DNA of 64,000 bases from Arctopsyche grandis (lineage: Eukaryota; Arthropoda; Insecta; Trichoptera; Hydropsychidae). The translations under genes were made by a program, and so were the position numbers. Positions within the stretch are counted from its first letter, which is position 1, and every line of letters begins with the position of its first letter. Below the pieces are notes generated by a model that saw only the letters and a list, made by a program, of their open reading frames with translations, was not told where the DNA came from and made no database searches. Below are positions 27,121 to 62,525 of the stretch, piece by piece. The stretch covers positions 17,084,501 to 17,148,500 of the forward strand of contig NC_135358.1 in the NCBI RefSeq assembly GCF_051622035.1, in the 5' to 3' direction.

Positions 27121-27562
27121 TTCCAACTGTTCACTCCAGTTCGTTCATGAATATACTAGTTCGTTCATATCCGAACTATTGGTTTTAGTTTAAGTGCTAA
27201 CTGTCAAAAACCATCTTCAAATAGACTCATCAGGTGTTGCATGAAACTTTTAGCCGTCAAAACATTTGAAATGCCAAAATGCCAAGTATTTAAAAGGGAA
27301 ATCCTATGGAAACGTTACTATAATTCCCGTTTCCGCATTTTTTTTAAATATTGCAAACCAGGGTAAGCATACATTCATGATATATACATACATACATACA
27401 TGATATAAACAAACGATTGAGAATACTTAAAGTTATGCCCAATAGTGTGTGCATGAACAAACTAGTTTGTTTGTCAATTTGTTCTGTGTCTTTTTTTGTC
27501 CAGATTGGTTTGTGTATGAACAAACTAGTATGTTCATAAACAAACGAAATGTACACTTGGAA
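27121..27562 (+). mobile_element. 442-bp MITE with long GTTCATxAACxAACTAGT repeats
   Basis: Left TTCCAACTGTTCACTCCAGT and right (inverted) TTCCAAGTGTACATTTCGTT. Both arms contain ACTAGTTTGTTCATACACAA-like copies. An inverted relative lies at 55296-55630 with a shared core (TTTCATGCAACACC complement). Confidence 0.75.
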
Positions 27563-28287
27563 TTTAACATACATATGTACATACATGCCTTTTTGTTCTT
27601 GTTCTGTATGTCTGAAATAAAAGTACATACATATATGTATTGTGAGACTTTTACTATGTACAATATTTGTAGGTGTGTACATAAATATGTAAGTACTTTT
27701 ATAGGAAAAAAATCCTCATATTTGTTAGTACATGATTATATTTATGTACATACATATGTATAATATATAAAATGCTGTTATCATGAAGCTCTACGATTAA
27801 CGATTGCTAATCTATTATATTTTAAATGCAGGTGACTAACTTTTAAAGAAGGCGAGCGTTCGCTTCGCTTAACTTCGATAATATCACTTTTGAGCTCGTG
27901 AAAAACTTTTTCAATATTCTGAAATTAATAGAATAACCTTTCAATATCTGACTTTGATATAATTTTCAATTACAAGAATTGTTTTCAAAGATTATGTATT
28001 ATATTAGACATCAATATTCCCGTATCCAACATAAAACTAAACTTAATAAGTTTATTATCATTATTAAGTTTATTATTATTTATTGAGTTAATGACTTGAT
28101 TGAAAATAAATATCAGTATATTTTTGCGGCTGTGGTCCACCCTGTATAAATTTACTTTTATAAATATTGTTCAATATTTAATACATATTTTATTGTATGC
28201 GAAATTTAATCTGAACAGAGTAACATATGTACATACATAGATATATTCACTTATTCAAATTCTGTATTCTTCGTGCGATATACATAG

Positions 28288-28888
28288 GGCGACCATACGT
28301 CCCGGTTTGTCCGAGACAGTCCCGTTTTAGCTTTCTTAGCTTTTTTAGCGTGCTTAGATTTCGTCCCATCGTTTTCGTAAAATTATTTGATTTGTCCGTC
28401 CACTGATGGAAAAAAAATGTTTTATAATACATATGTATATTTCCTTGTTTTTCCAAATTATTTTGTTTCCAAAAACAAATATTAATATATAAATACACAT
28501 TTACATACAATATATTGATTTTTCAGTAACATTTAAATATTTTGTTACATGTTTTTTGACAAAAAAATCGTTTTCGCAATTAAAAGAAACCGAGAATATC
28601 TTTTTGCAAAATTTGTAGTTATTTTATTTGTTAATTTTACACGTTTTAGAAAAAATCAGTCTGCGGCGCATGAAAATTAGGTTTTTTATTGTTTTTTTTT
28701 TATATTGTTTCTATTTTCCTTATATGACACAAAAATTATAATTCATCGACATATTAATGGATATTTGAGGGGTAAATTATAAAAAAATGTTGACGTGCAA
28801 CTCATTTTTTATATACATATAAAATGGGTGGGGGGGGACAATTATTTTGCGGAGCGTCTCCTTTTGAGTCCTGGGATATATGGTCACC
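28288..28888. mobile_element. 601-bp DNA element, GGYGACCATAYRTCCCRGG termini
   Basis: GGCGACCATACGTCCCGG on the left and GGTGACCATATATCCCAGG (inverted) on the right. The interior is AT-rich and noncoding, with a GTGGGGGGGG run at 28827-28836. Confidence 0.65.
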
Positions 28889-29624
28889 GTATTTTATACA
28901 TAACTGATACCGTATTTTATACCTAGCCTTTACATATTCCGATATGTTATATATACTAATTTTCAACTCTTTTCCTATCAGTTATGATTTTCCAATTCTT
29001 AACTGTGGGAAATTCTGATTGCAATAATTTCCCATAGAAGCATCTCAGATAACATTCACGGTCGCTCATGTAGCGTTTTAACCTAATCGGTAACGAACCT
29101 CGCTCTCCATCCATTGGTCATCAATCTTTTCCCCGCATGACCTTTACCTGCATTGTTCGCCACACACTGCGGGGGTGGAATCAGAGGTGATTAATCTAGG
29201 GGGTGTCGAATGGAACCCCCTCATGGCAAAACGACCCTCGACACTATTATCCACTCAAATAAGCACCACACACCTGAACTCGACTCGACTCAGGGTCATA
29301 CTCAACACACCCTTGAATATTTACACGGACTTTTTGTTGTTTTTTTTTTGTAATCGGATTATCACACGTCCGTGTGCTTCCGAATAGTTCCTAATTTAGC
29401 CGAAGCTATTCAAGTTGAAGGTCGAATATACGCTCTGTCTGTAAATTATGGTGTTTAATTGTCGTATCGTGTCGATATGTGAGTACATAAGAAGATGAAT
29501 GAATGAATGGATGCGAGTTTTCAGGGATTGTTTGACATTGACGCGATGAAAGCAATATATTGATGTACATATGTATTTTTTTTTGTATTGATTTTTCCAT
29601 ATGTATGTATGTTTGTCCATTTCA
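28889..29624. other. No gene; GC-richer block 29060-29400
   Basis: Holds a CACACGTCCGTGTG palindrome near 29364 and CCCCTCATGGCA, shared with 19157. Probably a repeat of unknown family. Confidence 0.35.
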
Positions 29625-30006
29625 ATTATTTATTTTTTATTTCATACCAGGAAGGCATTACAGGTAAACCCCAATGCGCCTTCCTGGCCAATTACAAACA
29701 ATACAGCATTTTTTATTATATAAGTCGCTAAATTACGAGACATTGACTTAAACTCGATAATTAGCGAGACATCTATGAATTGTACATACATTTTTATTGT
29801 AATATTTACATTAATCATACTCAAATAGTGGTGACATAGTGGGTAGGAAGGATTTTTTAACCAATTTTTAATCGGGAATCGTTTCAACAATGAAATCAGA
29901 GAAAATTGGCAAACTCTGATAGGAAACGATCGACCAGGAGTCACAAATCCTGGTCTGACCAGCAGTATTACAGATATACTCGGAAAAATTATTTTCAATC
30001 GAGGTA
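29625..30006 (-). mobile_element. tRNA-derived SINE, tRNA head truncated
   Basis: The 3' domain and body are nearly identical to 9361 (CCAGGAAGGCATTACAGGTA). Stops at CAATCGAGGT, before the B box. Confidence 0.85.
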
Positions 30007-30033
30007 TAATATATATAATTACATACAACATAT

Positions 30034-30165
30034 AGCAACAGCTTAGCTCATCGTTAAACAGTAGAGAGGCTCGAATCCCAGCCGTTAAGCTGCTGTCAAG
30101 ATCTGGATGGTTATTAAATCCAGATCGACCGTCTCATGTTAGAGTTTTCATTTTTGTGACATATC
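30034..30165 (+). mobile_element. SINE head fragment
   Basis: AGCAACAGCTTAGCTCATCG followed by GGCTCGAATCCC (B-box-like), then a rearranged body (AATCCAGATCGACCGTCTCA). Confidence 0.5.
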
Positions 30166-30329
30166 TAATAAAATCAGCATCCTTCCCTCCTCAATTTTTT
30201 GCAAATTATTCGCATGAAAAATTTGTTGATTTTATACCTACATTAAAGAATGTATTCAGTATTTACATTTTTTTTTTTTTTAAATAGCCTAGTATTAACT
30301 TGTATTAAGGTCCGTTTATATATATTATC

Positions 30330-30890
30330 TAGCGCTGCAAGTCAACAGCTCGGCACAGCACTGCGCGGAAAAGACTACCTCCACTCATACTATACAGCAC
30401 CGCCCGTTTTCAGCACCATTATACTTGTTTTGGACGAGTGCATTTTAAAATCGACTTAGATATACGTATGTACGTTACAGAGCGCGACGATACATTCTGA
30501 GCATCCTGCTTTGAACATAAAGACGCTCTCAACAATAAGATTCAATTATGGATTTTTAAACGTACAAAGATCATTTTTATGAACATATGAGTTCTAAAAA
30601 AATAGTCCCACAATAAACCTACCGAGTAATATTACAGAGCGCAACGATACGACGCAATATTGCTTGTCATAATATGACGTTTTCAAAAATATTCATATGC
30701 ACATGGCAGCACTTTCGTTAGTACGGGTGCACTCGCCTCAATAACGTCACGTCATGCGTGAATATTTCCACAGTGGCCAAAGAAAATCGATTCTGCTTGA
30801 TACGTTTCGATGACATGTGTTCCTGTATAATATGAATATATCATGATGGTGCTATTTCGGTACGTCACTAACATGTTACGGAACATATAA
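30330..30890 (+). mobile_element. Harbinger-type MITE interrupted by another repeat
   Basis: Segments CAACAGCTCGGCACAGCACT, TTTTGGACGAGTGCA, ATTACAGAGCGCAACGATAC and ACGTCACTAACATGTTACGG match 44940-45250 and, in part, 61480-62380. A block at about 30496-30635 (CATTCTGAGCATCCTGCTTT...) is inserted here but lies upstream at 44632-44780 in the other copy. Confidence 0.65.
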
Positions 30891-31095
30891 CCAGCAGCGT
30901 GGACTAGTGGTTGGCATATTATGCTTTCGATTGGAGTGGTCACGGCTCTAATCTCACTAGTAGCTGTTGGCCAGAACATTGTATATAAATGCTTGTATTA
31001 ATTGTATTATTATATTCTATCTACATTAGTAAACTCGTCGCTTTGGAGCGATCTGTAAAGGCTGGTGTACATGTTCGATTGAAATAAAATAAAAA
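30891..31095 (+). mobile_element. tRNA-headed SINE with a different body
   Basis: CCAGCAGCGTGGACTAGTGG (A-box-like), GGTCACGGCTCTAATCTC (B-box-like), then an unrelated 3' part ending GAAATAAAATAAAAAA. Its head resembles the head of the 54521-54884 copy. Confidence 0.55.
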
Positions 31096-32888
31096 AGCCC
31101 TACATACATGCATACATATGGAAGCTTTCACACATTTTCCCCAATTTTTATATTAAATTTGTATCTATTATGTAAATTTGAGTATCCAATATATGTATAA
31201 AGGTACATACATGCATACATATGTAGTTTGTATATTCAGTAGTGTTTTATATTGATATTTTAAATATATTAAAATGTATTTATAGAACTTATATATCGCT
31301 GCGAACTGTTTTGCCAGTCTAAATAGAATTCCTCTTTTAGATATACTACATAAGACGGTGTATAAAGTTTTACAGTTCTTTGAGTGGGATAAATCGAGAC
31401 AAGGACCGATGAATTCAAATAACCCCGTATCGTAGGATGAGATTCTCTGGTTGATATAACTTTGTTTTAAGATGTATTCTACTATTTTCAAGTGAACGTC
31501 CAGTTAAAAAACCTAAAACAAACATATAATACATATATTTTTTCAACAAGCGTTAACTTTCTACTTTTTCTTTAGGATTATACATATATGTACATATGTA
31601 AATAATATTGTTATTCTATCGAACCATCGAGAATTCACATCTTTTTCAGGAGGCTTACACCCATATGAAAGGCTAAAATTAGAATCGATCTTTCTAGAAT
31701 CAAGCAGCAAGATTTCGTTTAATTGATTCCTATAAACTGTAAGTACGTACATACATAGTATTGGTGGCATTTTATCATAATGTTTGTTTCGCTTATATTA
31801 TATCTACACACGTATGACACTCTAAAGTTTGAGGAGCGCAATTTTCGAACCTTTTTCGTGAGTCATAAAGTTGATATCCACTTTTCTATAGTGGCCATCA
31901 TCATAGTCGCTCAGCACGCGAACCCTCAATTCAAACTTTGCCCTGGAGTAAAATTTCTATATTTTTTACTCGACAACATCGCCTGCAAAAAACAATATAG
32001 ATTGCCCCACACGTAAATTGCTGTACATAGTTGCTTCACTTTAGTGGGGTCAAAATGTAGTGATTTTCCTTTCGCGTATATACCTATACATATAAACATT
32101 TTGAATATACGTATGTATATGTACTATAATGTGCTTTATTCATTCATATTATATTATAAACAACAGCTTTATATCGGCTTTTCTTTGTTTTTATTCATGG
32201 ACAGTTCCGAAAGATGAGCAAGCTCAGACCCTTAAATACATTTTTGCGGAAAAACTCCCAAGAATTTTCCGTTATTGCGCAATTACGGCGTGCTTGCACG
32301 GAAAATACCATTTTTTCGTCAATATTTCCCTGGAATAATTATACTTCAATCTCAATTTTAATTATTAAAAATTATCGCATACTATATATGTACATATATT
32401 AAGGTGTGTGAAATATTTCGGTATTTAAATTAAGAATTCCGATTTCAAACAATTTTAATTAAAATACATGTGCAGAAAAGCTTTCCATCCCTATTTATAT
32501 ATTTATACATACATACATGCCTATGTTACAGTCAAAGTGTATTACCAGTTATGTATAACAGTACAATATTTTTCATCTACATTGTATTTCGACACAATGG
32601 ATTTACAATCTGACTGATCAAAACACTCAATATGTATTCCGATCTTCGTTATATTCCGAAAACTCTTGATTTTGTTATATTTTATTCACAGTGTATACAG
32701 CTTTTCGTGAAAACGACACTTGACTAGTAATTTGAGTTGGAAAGTTACATTTTTATTTTGGGCACATTTACATAATTCGTAATAGTATGTAATATAAATG
32801 CATTATTGAATTTTAAATAATTATATAATTACTGGCGAACACCAGTGAAACTGTATTTATTTTCGCCTGTATGTATAAACATATATTT
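31096..32888. other. Gene-free stretch, mid-GC at 31790-32010 and 32180-32340
   Basis: No recognised gene. The two patches are open over 60-80 codons without family resemblance. Confidence 0.4.
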
Positions 32889-33323
32889 GGCCAGCAGCAT
32901 AGCTCGATCGTTAAGCTTCTACTTAACACCGAGAGGCGCCGGGTTCGATCCGATGAGCTGACCTCGATTGAAAAGATTTTTTCTGAGTATATCTGTAGTG
33001 CTGCTGGTCAGACCTGGATATTTCTGACTCCTGGTCGATCGTTTCCTATCAGAGTTTGCCAATTTTCTCTGATTTCATTGTTGAAACGGTTCCCGATTAA
33101 AAATTGGCTAAAATCCTTTCTTACCTACTATGTCACCACTATTTGAGTATGATTAATGTACAATTCATAGATGTCTCATTAATTTGCGAGTTTTCAGTGT
33201 CTCATGATTCAGCGACTTGTATAATAAAAATGCTATATTTTTTATAATTGGCCAGGAAGCCGCATTGGGATTCACCTGTAAGGCCTTCCTGGTATAAAAT
33301 GTAATAAAAAATAAAAATAAAAT
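32889..33323 (+). mobile_element. tRNA-derived SINE, full length
   Basis: From GGCCAGCAGCATAGCTCGAT (A box region) through GGGTTCGATCCG (B box), body GTTTCCTATCAGAGTTTGCC, and 3' domain GGCCAGGAAGCCGCATTGGG, to a TAAAAATAAAAT tail. Best complete copy of the family. Confidence 0.9.
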
Positions 33324-33365
33324 ATCTACTGGTTAATTCGTGTTCGAATATGAATTATCTACATC

Positions 33366-33590
33366 AGTGGCGTCGCTAGGGGTGGTGTCGCCTGGTGCGT
33401 GGTGGTCTTTTTTAATATTTGTTAATTGTTGTGACTAAAAGGTGGACCGGAAGCGTGCTTTTTCCAGGAATCAGGGCGTTTTGAGTCTATTTACAAAGCT
33501 AGAGTGCAAAAAAAAAAGGTTCTTCATAAAATTGGACAAAGGACAGCGAACCATTAACAATGAACGGAACACTTCCGGTCCGACCTCTAG
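33366..33590. mobile_element. Possible hAT element fragment
   Basis: CAGTGGCGTCGCTAGGGGTG is a typical hAT-style terminus. The right end is unclear and no 8-bp duplication was found. Confidence 0.35.
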
Positions 33591-34718
33591 TTATGACTTA
33601 CGAGAGAGAAGCTAAGTTTACACGTTGTTTCTGGATTGTGTTTCCGTCTGACTGAATTAGTACATACACTGATTTTTTCAGAAATTTGGACAAAAGCCAA
33701 TTATGGCTCATATTTGATGCTATATATGTATAGTTGCACCATCGCGGTAGCTGTATAAATACAGTAAGCTGTATATATACAGAAATTGCAATGATGCGTG
33801 TAGCCGTTCGAGGACCGTCATACAACGAATATGTCGTTGTTTGACGGTAGCACATACGTACATACATAAAATTCACACACTATAAACAATATTAATTCAA
33901 TCGTTTATTAATTTAATTTAACTTTTGTTTCATTCTCAGAAATATAATATGCTAGTGGCGTGAATAAGAAAATTTACTTTATAAGCGTATACAATTATAT
34001 ACATATGTGAGTTTCCTTGAAGCGCAGCTCATAAATAGGTATACTTATTATTTTAAATGACATTCAGTGATTCTAAAAACGTGTGAACGCCCACCCGTAT
34101 GTGAACGCGGAATACTAATGATGTTTATGATACAATGTCTAATTATTTACAATTAATTAACTGTGAATTAGATCACACACAACAACGTTTGACCTGATAC
34201 CGTTCGTTTGCCTCCGGTTTATACTATTGGTAACCGGTTCAATGTTGGATCAATGAATTATATACTTTTAATAACTCAAAAAAAAAAAATGGATTGTGGA
34301 GCAGTGATGATAGCAAAAAATATCACCGTTAGAACTATGAACACAATTCATTTTATAATATTGTATGTAGTGTGTGCAATGAAGCTCTTTTTGAATTAAT
34401 CAACTCTGTGTCTGATCATATACCTGAAATTAAAAAATCAATTAATATTAATTTATTTATTCGATATACATTATACGTGCATACATTTCGAAACGAAAGA
34501 TGAAAGATATCAAACGCCGTGGCTTTAATGTAAATATTATTCAAACTTAATTTAAATTGCAGATTTCTTTATACGCGAAAACGTCTCGAAACTCACATTT
34601 TATTTACGTTGAACGGTTTTGAGAAAAACATTCCGCAACCTTCATACCATTTTTTTACTTAATTTTTTTTATTATTTTTTTCACATCATATATTTATGGT
34701 TGAATTTTTTTGTTACAG
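33591..34718 (+). other. Upstream sequence / 5' intron of TNFAIP8
   Basis: Must contain, or lie downstream of, the untranslated first exon, because 34718 is a splice acceptor. No promoter or donor could be singled out. Confidence 0.4.
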
Positions 34719-34720
34719 TC

Positions 34721-36705
<1,985 letters not shown>

Positions 36706-36785
36706 TCACAGAAACCTTTATCAAGCATTCGGTTGAAGGTGTACGTGGCCGACCATTCAAAATATCAACATTGATGTCCAAATCA

Positions 36786-36791
36786 AATAAA
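36786..36791 (+). terminator. Candidate poly(A) signal of TNFAIP8
   Basis: AATAAA lies about 81 nt after the stop codon, in CAAATAAAAGC. It is the first canonical hexamer downstream. Other 3' ends further on are possible. Confidence 0.5.
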
Positions 36792-40310
<3,519 letters not shown>

Positions 40311-40316
40311 TTTAAT
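40311..40316 (-). terminator. Candidate variant poly(A) signal of ClpX
   Basis: ATTAAA on -, about 105 nt after the ClpX stop. No canonical AATAAA lies closer. Confidence 0.35.
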
Positions 40317-40419
40317 GAGAAAGATGCGCCACAATACGTACATTGGAGAAACGGTAAATTCAGCGTAAAATTCATTTACGGGAAAATCTGCCTCATCTGA
40401 ATGAAGCTGTGGATGAATG

Positions 40420-59866
<19,447 letters not shown>

Positions 59867-60345
59867 TTGAACCTTCACGTTTGCCTTCTGGCTACTGGCT
59901 ACTGGCTACTGGCTACTGGCTACCGGCTCCGGCTCCGGCTCCGGTTCCGGTTCAGGTCGCCGGTGACGCGCTCCTCCCGTGACAGTCGATCCTTCGTCAG
60001 GACGTCTCCACTTCCGGTTGGATCCCCAACTTTTGACAGAACGTATTCGAGTGCGAATGCGAGAGACGACGAACGACCGATAATCATCGACGCGCGCCGT
60101 CAACTGATGGTCTCGCAAACGGCCTCAAGCTCGCAGCAACATGACCATTGCCACACTCTTGTCATCCACGAAACGTTATCTAAGAGCTTCTTATACGACC
60201 ATTTATAATACTGCCACTTTCGAAACCGATTTGGATTCGATTCAGATGTAAAAATCTCTGCCTGGCCTCTTCATTTGATTCCGTAAAAAACGGTCTCGCG
60301 CACGTCACTAAAATCTCGATCATGGAACATCTGGCACCATAGATA
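59867..60345 (-). promoter_or_regulatory. Probable ClpX 5' region, GC-rich with simple repeats
   Basis: Directly upstream of the proposed ClpX start. It holds GGCTACT and GGCTCC/GGTTCC repeats (59888-59955) and is clearly GC-richer than the surroundings. No TATA box is evident. A promoter role is inferred from position only. Confidence 0.4.
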
Positions 60346-61461
60346 TGTGGCGGCTCGCTTATACGACATGGTCGAGTTTGGTTCCTCCATACTGGTGACC
60401 CCCGACATCGAGTCACGCAGCCTCGATCAATTTCAACATGCCGCTCATCCCTGCCTCGCCGAGCCAGGCGGGGAAGCTACCCGCCGCGCCCCCATCGCCA
60501 TCAACACGCGTCGCGGCCCGCGGGTGACAATAAACGAGCAGACACGGCTACCTACCTACCTACCTATCGACTGGAGTCCAGCCACAACGTCGATGACAGG
60601 TGCTTTAAAAAAATGGGGGAGCGAATGAGACGACGATCTTGACAGCTGGATGTGGAGTCATGCGCGATCCACTACACATAGAACGGTCATCCAGCACCAC
60701 AAGACATACACCACCTCAGCACCATCATCATCATCATCATCATCAAGGCCCCGTCCGTCCCCACGAGCGTCGTCACGCCGAGACGGGCGGTAGCGCTACA
60801 ACACCTCCACGAGCCACAACGACTCACAGTCCAGCTCGGAGTATCATCAACCACATCGATGCCCCTGCCGCCCCCGCCGCCCCACCAACCGACATCAGCC
60901 TCGGAAGAGCGGCGCCGCCGCAGCATCGCATCGGCGCGACCATCGGACCACCCACCGTCCTGCTCGCGACGTCACCGCCCTCGAATCTACCGACCATTCA
61001 GGGCGGTACACCTATGTACACAGCGGATGACCCACGTCAACAATATTTTTCTCCCCACGTAATAATTTTTTCTCTTTGTGTAACAATAATTTTTTTCTTT
61101 TGTAAAATTTGTTTCTTTGTAATTTTGGTATCGCTGATGCTGGGGGGGGAGTGATGTGGCGGCTCGCTTATACGACATGGTCGAGTTTGGTTGCCTTCCT
61201 GCGAGTGGGAACCAACTCGGCTGGGTTCGGAGAGCTACTACTCACTCTGTCTTCAGCTGTCATATAATAAACACGTGCATTAACATGCCAGTCGTCTCAT
61301 TCGTTCATCCTCCATAACGACATGGTCGAGTTTGGTTGCCTTCCTGCGAGTGGGGACCAACCCGGCTGGGTTCGGAGAGCCGCTACTCACTCTGTCTTTA
61401 GCTGTCATATAATAAACACGTGCATTAACATGCCAGTCGTCTCATTCGTTCATCCTCCATA
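60346..61461 (+). mobile_element. Degenerate LTR retrotransposon (LARD/TRIM-like)
   Basis: 5' LTR remnant 60346-60391 (TGTGGCGGCTCGCTTATACG, then most of the LTR deleted to CCTCCATA). PBS-like TGGTGACCCCCGACATC at 60393, resembling the tRNA-Trp 3' end complement with an extra C. Polypurine tract GGGGGGGGAGTG at 61142. 3' LTR 61155-61316, then a second LTR copy missing its first 17 bases (61317-61461). The LTR contains AATAAA. The interior is GC-rich, His/Pro/Arg-rich in translation, with no protease or RT. Confidence 0.8.
60639..61154 (+). pseudogene. Open frame inside the LTR element, unknown
   Basis: 171-codon frame: His8 (a CAT/CAC run at 60722-60745), Ala/Pro-rich middle, hydrophobic C-terminus (VIIFSLCVTIIFFF, ILVSLMLGG) that runs into the polypurine tract. 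No Gag motif or CCHC knuckle. Probably noncoding leader or decayed gag/env-like tail; function unknown. Confidence 0.3.
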
Positions 61462-62525
61462 GTCTGTTCATACTTAACAGCACTGCACGACTCCGTTTCA
61501 AATATGTAATTTTATTACATTTCTATTCATATCTACCTACACGTCGCGGTCACGTCACGTTTACAGCAATTTGGCCGAGTGCAAGGCAAAATCGGCTTAC
61601 TTATACATTAGAAACCATGACGATACGGCGCAATATTGCTTACGTCGTATTGTCGAGTACTTGCAATATGAATGCATACACGTGCATTCGTAGCTACGCG
61701 TCAGAATACAAGTCAGCAAAAATGTTTCGACGTTTATCGAACGAAAAATTATGTATAATCGCGCTGTTGTTGGAAGAAGAAGCTCAAGAAGGCAATAAAA
61801 AAGCACGGAGGCGTTTTGATGTGCATCCCATGTTAAAAAATAGAAAAACCGAAGGAGAGTTTTGGACACTGTATGAAGCTTGTGGATGATGGACAAATTT
61901 TTTTTTAATATTTCCGTATGAACCGATACCAATTTGAAACAATACTGGATAAAATAAAAACACAAATCACCAAAAAATCTACAAAATTTAAGGAAGCATT
62001 GTCAAAAAGTCATTGTCAGCGCCAAAACCATGTCGAAAGATTGCACAGCTGTCAACTGTCACTATCGATAATTGGTCCAAAACAGCAAAGCGGCAGACTC
62101 ACTTTCCCCACTCATTTTTACGTCCAAAAATACAACGTCTCATTTAAGGTCTGTTCATACCTAGTCAGCACGTATCGAATTCAGCAGGTATCCGGCCGTA
62201 CGAAAAGTATTCTTTGGTACATTTTGTATGGGTATATTCATACCAACCGTCACGTTTACGCCACGGCAGGCTTACAGCAGTACCCGACATTTCCTGTTCA
62301 TACCTTACAGCAACATCCGTCAACGTATCGTATCCGTTTTTTTGGCCATCGTGGAAATATACACGCGAATTACGTGCCATGAGTCTGCCGCTTTGCTGTT
62401 TTGGACCAATTATCGATAGTGACAGTTGACAGCTGTTCAATCTTTCGACATGGTTTTGGCGCAAATATTTTAAAAAATTTGTATCCATCATCCACAAGCT
62501 TCTTATAAAGTGTCCAAAATTTTTA
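61462..62525 (+). mobile_element. PIF/Harbinger fossil with internal hairpin
   Basis: Starts GTCTGTTCATACTTAACAGC, a motif reused at 62152 and 62295. Contains the transposase remnant at 61722-62009 and inverted arms 62019-62101 / 62380-62462 (82 of 83 matching). The 62463-62522 sequence is a reverse copy of 61858-61914. Confidence 0.7.
61722..62009 (+). pseudogene. Harbinger transposase N-terminal remnant
   Basis: MFRRLSNEKLCIIALLLEEE, VHPMLKNRKTEGEFWTLY, then a -1-type frame break near 61878 and a TAA at about 61906, followed by YFRMNRYQFETILDKIK. The HP..NR..GEF..L and FRM..Y.FE patterns are those of PIF/Harbinger (HARBI1-like) transposases upstream of the DDE core. The catalytic core is absent. 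Confidence 0.75.

Noticed and set aside
32889..32965. Genuine tRNA gene
   Set aside because: A- and B-box-like motifs are present, but no cloverleaf fits and the sequence continues into the repeated SINE body.
59867..60208. 113-codon frame on + upstream of ClpX
   Set aside because: Repeats of GGCTACT/GGCTCC translated; no homology and opposite to the proposed gene.
60687..60926. - strand frame with a Met run
   Set aside because: Reverse reading of the CAT/CAC run in the LTR element.
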